Below, piece by piece: positions 1 through 8,987 of a stretch of DNA of 64,000 bases (position 1 is its first letter; each line of letters opens with the position of its first letter). Origin of the DNA: Ferrithrix thermotolerans DSM 19514 (GTDB lineage Bacteria > Actinomycetota > Acidimicrobiia > Acidimicrobiales > Ilumatobacteraceae); contig CAMASN010000007.1 of the NCBI GenBank assembly GCA_945861025.1, positions 1-64,000 on the forward strand, read 5' to 3'. The notes below the pieces were generated by a model. That model did no database searches. It was not told the DNA's origin and was given only the letters and a program-made list of their open reading frames with translations. Position numbers and translations under genes: made by a program.

Positions 1-6
1 CGGCGA

Positions 7-51
7 GATGGGGACGGGTGCAACGAGGCCGGGGCGTGATGGGGACGGGTG
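7..51. repeat. Two direct copies of a 14-bp G-rich unit
   Basis: GATGGGGACGGGTG occurs at 7-20 and again at 38-51, 31 bp apart, in G-rich non-coding DNA at the window edge. The complement of its core (CACCCGTC) recurs in the C-rich flank of the palindromic element near 12.33 kb, so this may be the flank of a further element lying left of the window. That link is inference. Confidence 0.6.
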
Positions 52-58
52 GAGCGGG

Positions 59-271
59 TTAGCTGTCGCTCGACGGGGTGGCGTTGTCAGTGGGTGGCTG
101 AGGGTGCACGAGCTTTGCGGCGCGGGAGCGAGCCAACCACAGCAAGCCAACAATGACGAACAACGGGCCAGCAACAATGAGGCCTTCGTCCCAACCACCC
201 TGATGAGCCACAACAGCGGCGAGGGTGCGGGCTGCATCTGGAGCGAGCGCAATGGAGCGAAATGTTGTCAC
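59..271 (-). CDS. Small single-pass membrane protein, unknown
   Basis: A 70-residue protein with one hydrophobic stretch (residues about 31-47, LIVAGPLFVIVGLLWLA) followed directly by basic residues (RSRAAK), so a single-pass membrane protein with a cytoplasmic tail is likely. The GTG start is preferred because the minus strand carries TAGATT 8 nt upstream, the spacing of a leaderless transcript; a TTG three codons earlier is the alternative. The gene is divergent from the NifU-like gene. The composition (soluble N-terminus, membrane stretch, polar Ser/Thr/Pro tail) looks protein-like, but I recognise no family and assign no function. Confidence 0.6.
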   Translation of the reverse strand: MTTFRSIALAPDAARTLAAVVAHQGGWDEGLIVAGPLFVIVGLLWLARSRAAKLVHPQPPTDNATPSSDS

Positions 272-334
272 AAGCGACAAATCTAGCGGTGGTCGTGCTT
301 AGATAGATTCCGGTCAAGTAAGAGGTAACACCAC

Positions 335-559
335 ATGCGCGCCCAAGTCGAAGAATGTATTGAGATCATCCGCCCTGCTCTTCAGGCCGATGGTGGCGAT
401 ATCGAACTCAAAGATGTCGATGAGGTCACCGGAATTGTGTCCGTTACCCTCGTGGGCGCCTGTGGCACGTGTCCAGCCAGCACCCAGACCCTCAAGGCCG
501 GTATCGAGCGCATCATGCGCGACCGTGTCGACGGTGTGACCGAGGTTGTGGCGGTCTAA
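335..559 (+). CDS. NifU-like (Nfu) iron-sulfur scaffold domain protein
   Basis: A 74-residue protein made only of the Nfu domain, which binds or transfers an Fe-S cluster through a CxxC pair. The pair is visible as GACGTC (Cys43, Cys46), within the family pattern ADGGDIEL...[13 protein letters not shown]...LKAGIE. Stand-alone Nfu proteins of this length are common in actinobacteria. An AGAGG Shine-Dalgarno lies about 10 nt before the ATG. The meaB start follows the stop by 4 nt, so the two are probably cotranscribed. Which apo-protein it serves cannot be read from the sequence. Confidence 0.9.
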   Translation: MRAQVEECIEIIRPALQADGGDIELKDVDEVTGIVSVTLVGACGTCPASTQTLKAGIERIMRDRVDGVTEVVAV

Positions 560-563
560 TTTC

Positions 564-1523
564 GTGGCTCGCCAGAATCGACCCGTCGAAGAACTGTTTA
601 GCGCCGCGTGTGATGGCGACCGTGGCGCATTGGCCCGCTTGCTGTCGCTCATTGAGCGCGGCGAAGAAGAAGCCCGCAAGATTGGCCGCTTGTCGTATCC
701 ACGTGGCGGCCGCGCCTACACCGTGGGCCTCACGGGTGCGCCGGGTGCAGGCAAGAGCACGCTCACATCGGCGACCATCGGACATCTGCGCTCGATGCAA
801 CTCGAGGTCGCAGTGCTGGCCATCGACCCATCGTCGCCGTTTACCGGCGGCGCGATCTTGGGCGATCGCGTGCGTATGCAAGATCACGCCACCGACGCCG
901 GTGTGTTCATTCGCTCGATGGCCACGCGAGGTCATCTTGGTGGCCTGTCGCTGTCTACCCCCGAGGCCATTCGCTTGCTCGATGCCGTTGGCCGCGAATG
1001 GATCTTGGTCGAGACCGTTGGCGTCGGACAGGTAGAGGTCGAGATCGCTGGCAAAGCCGACACCACTGTTGTCGTGGTCAACCCGGGCTGGGGCGATTCT
1101 GTGCAGGCCAACAAAGCGGGCCTGATGGAGATCGCCGACATCTTCGTGATCAACAAGAGCGATCGCAAGGGAACCGCCGAGACCCGCCGAGATCTCGAGC
1201 AGATGCTCGAACTCTCCGATCTGTCCCACGACGCTTGGACTCCACCGATTCTCACCACTGTGGGCACCACCGCTCAGGGCGTGCCCGAACTGTGGAACGC
1301 GGTGCTCGAGCATCGTCAGTTCATTACCGATCATGGTGTGCTCGAACAGAGACGCGAGTTCCGTTTACGCGAAGAACTTCGTGACATCGTGGCTCGCCGA
1401 CTGCACCAACGCGCTCGCGAGATTTGTGGTGGCGATCGCTGGGAGTCCTTGCAGAGCGACGTGCTGCATCGCCAGCTCGATCCATGGGGCGCTGCCGATC
1501 AAATGCTTTCTGGGTTGGCCTGA
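564..1523 (+). CDS. meaB: MeaB/ArgK-type GTPase, methylmalonyl-CoA mutase chaperone
   Basis: A 319-residue G3E-family GTPase. The P-loop GAPGAGKST is at about residues 58-66, followed by the DPSSPFTGGAILGDRVRM stretch typical of MeaB, the ETVGVGQ switch and the NKSD guanine-specificity motif. MeaB protects adenosylcobalamin-dependent methylmalonyl-CoA mutase and gates cofactor loading; the mutase is not in the window. The GTG at 564 was chosen because upstream codons overlap the NifU-like gene and show no family similarity. An enoyl-CoA hydratase follows 47 nt downstream, consistent with propionate or acyl-CoA metabolism. Confidence 0.92.
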   Translation: MARQNRPVEELFSAACDGDRGALARLLSLIERGEEEARKIGRLSYPRGGRAYTVGLTGAPGAGKSTLTSATIGHLRSMQLEVAVLAIDPSSPFTGGAILGDRVRMQDHATDAGVFIRSMATRGHLGGLSLSTPEAIRLLDAVGREWILVETVGVGQVEVEIAGKADTTVVVVNPGWGDSVQANKAGLMEIADIFVINKSDRKGTAETRRDLEQMLELSDLSHDAWTPPILTTVGTTAQGVPELWNAVLEHRQFITDHGVLEQRREFRLREELRDIVARRLHQRAREICGGDRWESLQSDVLHRQLDPWGAADQMLSGLA

Positions 1524-1570
1524 TCTCGTTCGCCGCTTCAATCGCGTGCAGCGCTGATTAGGTTTGACGA

Positions 1571-2365
1571 ATGGAATCTTTGAGCATCGAGCACGCGCAG
1601 CTAGTTCACCTTGATCGACGCGGTGATGGCGTTGCGGTTGTCACCCTGAACAACCCCAAGGTGAATGCGTTGTCGCAAGAGTTGCTGGCGCGTTTGGCCG
1701 AGGTAGCCGACGAGCTCACTACCGATCCCGCTGGCGCTGTGGTGGTTACGGGCGGCGAGCGAATTTTTGCGGCCGGTGCCGACATCAGCCAGTTCGGTGG
1801 ATCCGCCGAAGCTGTGGCCATCACGGCTGGCTTTCACCGGGCGCTCGACGCAATCGCAGCGATCCCTCGGTTCGTGATCGCAGCGGTCAGCGGCTACGCC
1901 CTTGGTGGCGGATGCGAACTTGCGCTGGCGTGCGACTACCGCATCGCTGGCGAGCGCGCCGTGTTTGGGCAGCCCGAGATTCTGCTCGGCATCATCCCCG
2001 GCGGAGGCGGTACGCAGCGCTTGGCTCGCGCTGTTGGCGCCAGCCGCGCCAAAGAGCTGTGTATGACTGGGCGTCAGGTGAAAGCCGACGAAGCATTGCG
2101 CATTGGTCTCGTCGACGAAGTGGTGCCGGGTGACCAGTTGCACGAGCGTGCGATCGCATTGGCCGCCGAGCTTGCCAAAGGAGCAACGGTGGCACACGCC
2201 ATCACCAAGCAAACGATCGATGATGGATTGTCGATGTCGTTGGCCGATGGACTCGCGCTCGAACAGCATGCGTTCGCTGCGGTCTTCGCGTCTGAAGACA
2301 GCCGCATCGGCGTGCAGAGCTTCTTAGAGCACGGCCCAGGCAAGGCCAGCTTCATTGGTCGATAG
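1571..2365 (+). CDS. Enoyl-CoA hydratase (crotonase family)
   Basis: A 264-residue crotonase-fold enzyme expected to hydrate 2-trans-enoyl-CoA in beta-oxidation. The oxyanion-hole segments are AAGADISQF and GYALGGGCELAL. Both catalytic glutamates known from rat crotonase are matched: one in GGGCE and one in FGQPEILLG, so it should be a true hydratase, unlike the crotonase homologue at 59.2 kb. TAGGTT ends 7 nt before the ATG, pointing to its own leaderless promoter. The exact acyl chain length is unknown. Confidence 0.9.
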   Translation: MESLSIEHAQLVHLDRRGDGVAVVTLNNPKVNALSQELLARLAEVADELTTDPAGAVVVTGGERIFAAGADISQFGGSAEAVAITAGFHRALDAIAAIPRFVIAAVSGYALGGGCELALACDYRIAGERAVFGQPEILLGIIPGGGGTQRLARAVGASRAKELCMTGRQVKADEALRIGLVDEVVPGDQLHERAIALAAELAKGATVAHAITKQTIDDGLSMSLADGLALEQHAFAAVFASEDSRIGVQSFLEHGPGKASFIGR

Positions 2366-2417
2366 CCGGCAGAGTTGATACCGCGGCAACGCCAGCGTTG
2401 CTGCCAGACTGCGTGCC

Positions 2418-3362
2418 GTGCCACGTTCCGAAGATCACATCGCGCAAAGCGTCACAGCTGTTGCGGGTGAAGGCGGCGTTGCTGTTTCGTATGTCTCTAC
2501 CACTGATCGATCATCAGCGTGGTCGATCTTCTTGGTGGTCGTCTCGGCGCTGATCTTTAGCACCGGCGCCTTGTTCGTGCGTGGCCTCGACCATCCGCAT
2601 GCGTGGACAACGGTGTTCTGGCGGTCGGTCTCGGCATCTGTCAGCTTGCTGATCCTCATTGTGTGGCGCGAGCGCAAGAATTCGCTGCAGGTCATTGCCA
2701 AGATGGGCAAGCCGGGGTGGGCGGTCGGCGCGGCGTTCTCGGGTGCATCGGTTGGCATGGTGGTTGCGTTGTCGCGCACCAGTGTTGCGATTGTGCTCGT
2801 GATCTACGCGCTCGCTCCGCTCGCAGCGGCTGTACTTGCATGGGTCTTTATCGGCGAGCGGGTGCGTGGCTACACATGGTTGGCAATTGTGGTCACCGTG
2901 GCTGGCGTCGGCTACATGGTCTCGGGCTCGGGTGCCAACGGTTCGGCCATTGGCGCGCTGATTGCGCTCATCGTTCCGTTGTCGTTCGGATTTGGCACCG
3001 TGATCATCCGCCGTCACTCCACTATTGCGATGATTCCGGCAATGTTCCTCGCCGCGTTCATCAGCGCTGTTATAGCGCTGCCGTTTGCACACCCATTTGA
3101 GGTGACCACGCACGACCTCGTGCTGATGTTGGCCTTTGGCTTTGCGCAGCTCGGCGTTGGCCTTGCCATCTTTGCGGTGGGTGCCGCCGGAGCCCCAGCA
3201 ACCAATGTGGCGTTGTTGTCGATGCTTGAGCCGATCATGGGACCAATCTGGGTGTGGATCTTTATGAACGAGTACCCAGGCGTTCCGGCGTTGATTGGCG
3301 GGACCATCGTTTTTACCGCACTGGTCATCCACACCTTGTACGTGGCTTGGCTTGCTTGGTGA
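2418..3362 (+). CDS. EamA/DMT-family permease
   Basis: A 314-residue membrane protein with about ten hydrophobic segments in two repeated halves, the layout of the drug/metabolite transporter (EamA) superfamily. Family-like stretches include FWRSVSASVSLL after the first helix and SMLEPIMGPIWVWIFMNE in the second half, matching the conserved EP-containing helix of EamA domains. It has a roughly 30-residue polar N-terminal extension. No other in-frame start lies before the first helix, so the GTG is kept, with some doubt. Substrate unknown; relatives export amino acids or metabolites. Confidence 0.85.
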   Translation: MPRSEDHIAQSVTAVAGEGGVAVSYVSTTDRSSAWSIFLVVVSALIFSTGALFVRGLDHPHAWTTVFWRSVSASVSLLILIVWRERKNSLQVIAKMGKPGWAVGAAFSGASVGMVVALSRTSVAIVLVIYALAPLAAAVLAWVFIGERVRGYTWLAIVVTVAGVGYMVSGSGANGSAIGALIALIVPLSFGFGTVIIRRHSTIAMIPAMFLAAFISAVIALPFAHPFEVTTHDLVLMLAFGFAQLGVGLAIFAVGAAGAPATNVALLSMLEPIMGPIWVWIFMNEYPGVPALIGGTIVFTALVIHTLYVAWLAW

Positions 3363-3372
3363 AGCCGGAGCT

Positions 3373-3388
3373 GCTGCGATCACGCAGC
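3373..3388. terminator. Short hairpin between convergent genes
   Basis: GCTGCG at 3373-3378 pairs with CGCAGC at 3383-3388 around a 4-nt loop, between the convergent permease and phosphorylase genes. There is no T-run, so it is at best a weak or Rho-assisted terminator. Confidence 0.3.
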
Positions 3389-3390
3389 GA

Positions 3391-5835
3391 TCAGTCGGCC
3401 CACGCAATGCGTCCGAGTTCGAACGCGTTGGCGAGCAGGGGATGGCTGGGCAACACTCGGGCGGTGAGCCCGTATGCGCCAGATCGGCCCACCACGTAAT
3501 CGCCCGACCACACGTGATCGGCGCCGATAGTGAGTTCGCAGATCTGTGGCGACGACAACAGGGAGCCTTGGCTGTCGATGGGCCCGTGCAACACCTGCAC
3601 GCGCACGTCGTTCGGTGAGACCTCGCCGAGCTCGATGCTGATCCGCAAGTAACGCCGCTCGCCTTCGCGGCCTTCGTTGGTGTTGGTCTCGATGTTCGAA
3701 ACGCGCACGGTTGACCATGCTGCGCGCACGTGCGACTTCCAGGCGGCAAGGCTGCGGACTCCGGCCGAGTTGTCGTTGTTCAGAGCGGTGACGCCAGCGG
3801 CGGCGGGCTCGTACAGATTGGTCACGTAGTCGCGAACCATTCGCGATGCCGTGACCTTGGGGCCCAGCGATGCCCAGTTGTGCAGCATGCGGTCGACCCA
3901 ACCCTTGGGTGCCCCGCTTGGATTGTCACCGGTGTCGTAGAACAGCGGAACGATCTCTTGCTCAAGCAATCCGAACAAGCTCATTGCCTCGCGTTGGTCG
4001 CGACGGATCGGATCTGGGTCATCGTCGATTGAGGCGATGTCCCAACCGTTTTCTCCGTCGCTCCATTCGTCCCACCAGCCGTCGCGGATGCTGCAGTTGA
4101 GCGCGCCGTTGAGCGCTGCTTTCATGCCGCTGGTGCCGCACGCCTCGTGTGGCCGCAATGGGTTGTTGAGCCACACATCGCAGCCGTGGTACATCGTGCG
4201 CGCCACGGCAATGTCGTAGTCGGGCAAGAAGACGAAACGCTGATGGATATCGAACTCGCGAGAGAACAATTCGATCGCCTGAATCATTGCTTTGCCAGGG
4301 TGATCGGCCGGGTGCGACTTGCCAGCAAAGACGAACTGAACGGGTCGATCTGGGTCGAGCAGCAGGCGCCGCAGGCGGTCGGGCTGTGAGAGCAGCAAGG
4401 TTGCTCGCTTGTATGTAGCGAAGCGTCGTGCGAAGCCGATGGTGAGAATGTTGGGGTCGAGCACATCGTCGCCTCGGTGAGCGCGCACATAGTTCACGAG
4501 GCGCGCTCGGCCTGCCGAACGCGCCGACCACACTCGCTCGTGCGACAGGTTGTACGCGCCAGCCCACGTGGCGTCGTCGGCGCCGTCCCACACGCCATGC
4601 ACGCCGTCGCGCAGCAACTCGTCGACTTCGGGCGACACCCAGCTATGCGCGTGTACGCCGTTGGTGATGTGGCCGATGGGCACTTCGTCGGCAGGCACCT
4701 GAGGCCACACGCCGTTGAACATCTCTCGACTCACGGCGCCGTGCAGGGCCGCCACGCCGTTGGCGCGGGCCGCCATCTTGAGACCCATGACCGCCATGTT
4801 GAATCGGGTGTCGTCGGGCTCGTCGGCGCGACTACCGATGCTCATCAGTTGCTCGAAGCTGATGCCAAGCTCGGGTGCCCATTGGCCAAAGTACTTTTGC
4901 ATGAGCTCGACAGAGAATCGGTCGATGCCTGCTGGCACTGGAGTGTGCGTGGTGAAGACGCCACCAGCGCGGGATGACTCAACGGCTTCGGCAAATGAGA
5001 GGCCACTTGCGACGAGCTCGCGAATTCGTTCGAACGCCAAGAACCCGGCGTGGCCCTCGTTGGTGTGGAACACCTGCGGCGACAATCCGAGAGCACGCAG
5101 GGCGCGCACGCCAGCGATGCCAAGCACCATCTCTTGGCGCAGTCGGTGCTCAACATCGCCCCCGTAGAGTCGGTCGGTGATGCCGGGGGCGTCGAGCAGG
5201 TACAGCGGAATGCGGCCAACGTCGGCGCGCCAGATAGCCACGTTGATTGTCTCACCAGCGAGCTCGAGGCTCACGTGCAGATCGGTGTGGGTCAACGCCA
5301 TGCCCGTGGGCTCAAGCCGCGGGAACCGCTCTTGTTGCCAGCCGTCGGCGTCGAGACTCTGGCGGAAGTAACCCTCGCCGTAGAGCAGGCCAACAGCGAC
5401 CAACGGCACGCCAAGGTCGGACGACGCCTTGAGGTGATCGCCAGCGAGCACGCCGAGGCCGCCGCTGTATTGAGGCACCGATTCGCTGATGCCGAACTCG
5501 GGCGAGAAATAGGCAACGAGGTTGAGCGGTGAATCACCTTTGGTCTGAAACCAACGGGGCGAGGTGAGCGCGGCGTCGAGACGCACCACGGCATCAGCGA
5601 CAGACTTCACGACGGCTGGATCGGTGGCCAGGTCGCTCCAGGCTTCGGGCGTGATGTGAGCCAGCATCTCTAACGGTTGGTGGTTCGATTCTTCCCAAGC
5701 CACGGGATGCAGGCTCGAGAACAGTTGACGAAGCTCGCGGTCCCAGCACCAATGCAAATTGTTGGCGAGTCGATGCAGACCCGACAGCACCTCGGGTACG
5801 GCTGGGTCGACCCTGAACTGACGAACGCTACGCAT
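3391..5835 (-). CDS. glgP: Alpha-glucan (glycogen) phosphorylase, GT35
   Basis: An 814-residue GT35 enzyme releasing glucose 1-phosphate from alpha-1,4-glucan. The N-terminus (FRVDPAVPEVLSGLHRLANN) is that of the shorter bacterial/archaeal phosphorylase type. The substrate region YFSPEFGISESVPQYSGGLG and the PLP-lysine region CGTSGMKAALNGALN (residues about 600-620) are intact. The ATG at 5835 overlaps the last 8 nt of the upstream GT4 gene, so synthesis and breakdown enzymes are translationally linked. Longer in-frame upstream sequence lies inside the GT4 gene and was ignored. The divergent glgB completes a glycogen locus. Confidence 0.93.
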   Translation of the reverse strand: MRSVRQFRVDPAVPEVLSGLHRLANNLHWCWDRELRQLFSSLHPVAWEESNHQPLEMLAHITPEAWSDLATDPAVVKSVADAVVRLDAALTSPRWFQTKGDSPLNLVAYFSPEFGISESVPQYSGGLGVLAGDHLKASSDLGVPLVAVGLLYGEGYFRQSLDADGWQQERFPRLEPTGMALTHTDLHVSLELAGETINVAIWRADVGRIPLYLLDAPGITDRLYGGDVEHRLRQEMVLGIAGVRALRALGLSPQVFHTNEGHAGFLAFERIRELVASGLSFAEAVESSRAGGVFTTHTPVPAGIDRFSVELMQKYFGQWAPELGISFEQLMSIGSRADEPDDTRFNMAVMGLKMAARANGVAALHGAVSREMFNGVWPQVPADEVPIGHITNGVHAHSWVSPEVDELLRDGVHGVWDGADDATWAGAYNLSHERVWSARSAGRARLVNYVRAHRGDDVLDPNILTIGFARRFATYKRATLLLSQPDRLRRLLLDPDRPVQFVFAGKSHPADHPGKAMIQAIELFSREFDIHQRFVFLPDYDIAVARTMYHGCDVWLNNPLRPHEACGTSGMKAALNGALNCSIRDGWWDEWSDGENGWDIASIDDDPDPIRRDQREAMSLFGLLEQEIVPLFYDTGDNPSGAPKGWVDRMLHNWASLGPKVTASRMVRDYVTNLYEPAAAGVTALNNDNSAGVRSLAAWKSHVRAAWSTVRVSNIETNTNEGREGERRYLRISIELGEVSPNDVRVQVLHGPIDSQGSLLSSPQICELTIGADHVWSGDYVVGRSGAYGLTARVLPSHPLLANAFELGRIAWAD

Positions 5836-7015
5836 GACCTCCGACAGTAGTGGCCGCAGCGTGCGACGAAAACGCCGATGTGTAGACGGCGATCGTGCTG
5901 GCGGCGATTGCATCCCATGTGTAGTGATCGGCGAGCAGTTGTGCGGCCGTGGTCTGCAGCGTGGTCGCGAGCGTTGGCTGCTTGAGTACCTGTTCAATGC
6001 GGTCGGCGAGTTCGTGATGATTGCCAGGTTCGAACAGCAGCCCGGCGTCCGTGCCCGCGACGATCTCGGCGAGTCCACCGGTGCTGGCGACAACCGTTGG
6101 CGCACCAGCGGCCATGGCCTCGAGGGCGACGATGCCAAATGGTTCGTACAGCGATGGGATCACGGCGCAACCCGCTCGATGCAGAATCTCGCGCAGGTCG
6201 TCGTCGGGCACAAAACCGGCAAGCTGCACGATGTCGCTGAGACCTTCGATGTCGATTTGTGATTGCAGTTCAGGAAGGTACGAGCCGCGTCCGGCGATGA
6301 TGCACTGAATGCCGGGCACGCGAGTGCGCAGCGAGCCAACAGCGCGAGCCAGCACCTGAAAGCCCTTCTCGTATTGAACCCGGCCCCATCCGACTACCAG
6401 TGGTCCGCGTGGCACGGGCGTTGCCGTAGTCGAGGGCTGCCACACGGCGAGGTCGACACCGTTCGGAACGAGATGCACTTTGTCGGTGGGTAACTCGAAT
6501 CCGCTCACGACTTCGCGGATCATGAATTGCGAACAGCAGATCACTTCGGCGGCTTGATAGGTGAGCCACCACTCGATCGAGTTGATCGCGGCAGGCATTC
6601 CGGGAGGCACATGTCCGCCATGGCGACCGCGTTCGGTGGCATGAATCGTAGCGACGAGCGGGGTGTTCCACAGTTTTGAGATCGTGTCGCCGGCCCACGC
6701 AACGAGCCAGTCGTGGGCGTGCACGATGTCTGGCTGCCAACGACCTAGTTGAGCTGCAAGTTGGGTGATCTGATGGTTTGCCGAGGCCATCCGAGCCACG
6801 AGGTTGTCGTCGGGAATCCAAGGAAGGTCGATGCGCGCACGCAAGATGCGCACGCCGTCGACAACGGTGTCATCGGGAGCGTCGGGGGTGTGCAAGCTGA
6901 GCACAACGACTTCGTGTCCGCTGCGCACCATGGCCCGGGCGAGCCCGTCGACATGGGCGGCGATTCCGCCGACGACCAGTGGTGGGTATTCCCATGAGAG
7001 CATCAAGATCCGCAC
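5828..7015 (-). CDS. GT4 alpha-glucan synthase (Rv3032-like glycosyltransferase)
   Basis: A 395-residue GT-B glycosyltransferase. The N-terminal MLSWEYPPLVVGGIAAHV stretch is the donor/acceptor loop of family GT4, and EPFGIVALEAMAAGAPTVV near the C-terminus is the nucleotide-sugar binding EX7E motif. The N-terminus resembles mycobacterial Rv3032 more than GlgM, so it probably elongates alpha-1,4-glucan or a related polymer. The start is GTG at 7015 (VRILMLSWEYPP); an ATG at 7003 is possible. It overlaps glgP and is divergent from glgB, with 43 bp between starts. Donor (ADP-glucose, UDP-glucose or maltose 1-phosphate) cannot be told by eye. Confidence 0.87.
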   Translation of the reverse strand: MRILMLSWEYPPLVVGGIAAHVDGLARAMVRSGHEVVVLSLHTPDAPDDTVVDGVRILRARIDLPWIPDDNLVARMASANHQITQLAAQLGRWQPDIVHAHDWLVAWAGDTISKLWNTPLVATIHATERGRHGGHVPPGMPAAINSIEWWLTYQAAEVICCSQFMIREVVSGFELPTDKVHLVPNGVDLAVWQPSTTATPVPRGPLVVGWGRVQYEKGFQVLARAVGSLRTRVPGIQCIIAGRGSYLPELQSQIDIEGLSDIVQLAGFVPDDDLREILHRAGCAVIPSLYEPFGIVALEAMAAGAPTVVASTGGLAEIVAGTDAGLLFEPGNHHELADRIEQVLKQPTLATTLQTTAAQLLADHYTWDAIAASTIAVYTSAFSSHAAATTVGGHA

Positions 7016-7058
7016 GAACAACGACCGTAGCTTGACCACTGGCGTACGCTCGGTCTTC

Positions 7059-8987
7059 GTGACCTCTGCTGGTGATCTCGCTGCCGCCGATCAATGGCCC
7101 GGCAGCATTGACCTGCATCTGTTCAACGAAGGTCAGCACCGGCGACTGTGGGAACTGCTGGGTGCTCATGTGCTCGATGGTGCCGCAGGCGTGCGTTTCA
7201 GCGTGTGGGCACCCAACGCCAGCGAGATCTACGTGTCTGGCGACTGGAACGGTTGGGGCGACGGCGCTGCAATGCGTTCAGTTGGCTCCAGCGGATTGTG
7301 GGTCGCAATCGTGCCTGGCGCTGCGGCCGGGCATCGCTACAAGTTTGCAGTGGTCAGCCAAGCAGGCACCACAATGCTCAAGGCTGATCCGATGGCTCGC
7401 CAGACTGAGTGTCCGCCGGCAACCGCCAGCGTGGTCGTTGCGCCGAGCGCGCATGTCTGGAATGACCACGAGTGGATGCGCACGCGCAGCAATAATCCCA
7501 ACTCTGCATTGCGTGTCTACGAGGTGCACCTCGGATCGTGGCGATCGGGTGTCACCTCGTATGTCGATCTCGCTCGTCAACTCGCCGAGCATGTGCACAC
7601 GCTTGGCTTCACCCACATCGAGTTGATGCCCGTCGCCGAGCATCCATACGGCGGGTCGTGGGGCTATCAGGTCAGCGGTTACTACGCGCCAACTGCTCGC
7701 TTCGGTACGCCCGACGAGTTCAGGCAGTTCATCGAGATTATGCATGCTCGCGGCATTGGCGTGATCGTCGATTGGGTGCCAGCTCACTTTCCGCGCGACG
7801 AGTGGAGCCTTGCCCAGTTCGATGGTTCGGCGCTGTACGAGCATGCCGATCCGCGCCAAGGCGAGCACCCCGATTGGGGCACGTTGGTCTTCAACTTTGC
7901 ACGCAACGAAGTTCGCAATTTCCTCACGGCCAATGCGCTGTATTGGCTGAAGGAGTTTCATGTCGACGGGCTGCGCGTCGATGCCGTGGCCTCGATGCTC
8001 TATCTCGATTACAGCCGCGAGCCTGGCCAGTGGATCCCGAACGAACTCGGTGGCCGCGAGAACCTTGCCGCGGTGCAACTCCTTCAAGAAGTGAACACCG
8101 TGGTTGGCCATGAAGTGCCGGGGGCGCTGATGATCGCCGAAGAGTCAACCGCGTGGCCCAAGGTGACGCATCCGGTGTATCACGGTGGCCTTGGCTTCAC
8201 GCACAAGTGGAACATGGGTTGGATGCACGACACGCTCCAGTACTTCGAGCGTGAACCGATTCATCGCCATTGGCATCACAGCGAGCTCACGTTCGGATTG
8301 CTCTACACCTTCACCGAGCGCTATGTGTTGCCGCTCAGCCACGACGAAGTTGTGCATGGCAAGGGCAGCCTGCTGGGCAAGATGACCGGCGACGATTGGC
8401 AACGCTTTGCCAACCTGCGTGCGCTCTACGCATGGATGTGGGCGCTACCCGGCGCACCGTTGTTGTTTATGGGCGGTGAGATCGCTCCGTGGACCGAATG
8501 GGACGAATCTGGTGGCCTACCGTGGCACCTCTACGACCATGCGCCGCATCGCGGCGTCAGCGAACTCATCTCTGAGTTGAACGCAACGACGCGGGCATGG
8601 CCTGCGCTGTGGGTCGACGACAACAATCCGGCGAGCTTTCAGTGGCTCGACTCAAACGACTCTGAGCATTCGGTCTACGCGTTTATCCGGCAGTTGGTCG
8701 AGTCGCCAATTTCGCCAATTTCGCCAGCGTCGTCAATTTCGTCAAGCGTTGTGTGCGTCGCCAACCTCACCCCTAATCCTCGCCCGGGCTATCGGGTGGG
8801 TGTTTCGGTGTCCGGTGATTGGCAGGTACTTATCGATACCGATCTGGTTCGCTTTGGCGGCAGTTCGTACCGTGGTGGCCACACGGTTACTGCCACCACC
8901 GAGGTTCCATGGCAAGGACAACCCGCTTCGGCGCTGATCGATCTTCCTGCGTTGTCGGTGCTGTGGCTTGGGGCTCCATCGGAATGA
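7059..8987 (+). CDS. glgB: 1,4-alpha-glucan branching enzyme
   Basis: A 642-residue GH13 enzyme making alpha-1,6 branches. An N-terminal CBM48 domain (VRFSVWAPNASEIYVSGDWN) precedes the TIM barrel with DWVPAHFP, the nucleophile segment GLRVDAVASMLY, the acid/base EEST segment and PLSHDEVVHGKGS. GTG 7059 is chosen: family similarity begins there and TACGCT lies 8 nt upstream. Upstream in-frame codons fall in the divergent GT4 gene. Near the C-terminus five 9-bp units (8703-8747, TCGCCAATT type) encode a Ser/Pro/Ile-rich insert in the C-terminal beta domain. The stop overlaps azlC (ATGA). Confidence 0.93.
   Translation: MTSAGDLAAADQWPGSIDLHLFNEGQHRRLWELLGAHVLDGAAGVRFSVWAPNASEIYVSGDWNGWGDGAAMRSVGSSGLWVAIVPGAAAGHRYKFAVVSQAGTTMLKADPMARQTECPPATASVVVAPSAHVWNDHEWMRTRSNNPNSALRVYEVHLGSWRSGVTSYVDLARQLAEHVHTLGFTHIELMPVAEHPYGGSWGYQVSGYYAPTARFGTPDEFRQFIEIMHARGIGVIVDWVPAHFPRDEWSLAQFDGSALYEHADPRQGEHPDWGTLVFNFARNEVRNFLTANALYWLKEFHVDGLRVDAVASMLYLDYSREPGQWIPNELGGRENLAAVQLLQEVNTVVGHEVPGALMIAEESTAWPKVTHPVYHGGLGFTHKWNMGWMHDTLQYFEREPIHRHWHHSELTFGLLYTFTERYVLPLSHDEVVHGKGSLLGKMTGDDWQRFANLRALYAWMWALPGAPLLFMGGEIAPWTEWDESGGLPWHLYDHAPHRGVSELISELNATTRAWPALWVDDNNPASFQWLDSNDSEHSVYAFIRQLVESPISPISPASSISSSVVCVANLTPNPRPGYRVGVSVSGDWQVLIDTDLVRFGGSSYRGGHTVTATTEVPWQGQPASALIDLPALSVLWLGAPSE

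Noticed and set aside
6804-7058. 85-codon N-terminal extension of the branching enzyme
   Set aside because: It lies entirely opposite the GT4 gene and has no family similarity.
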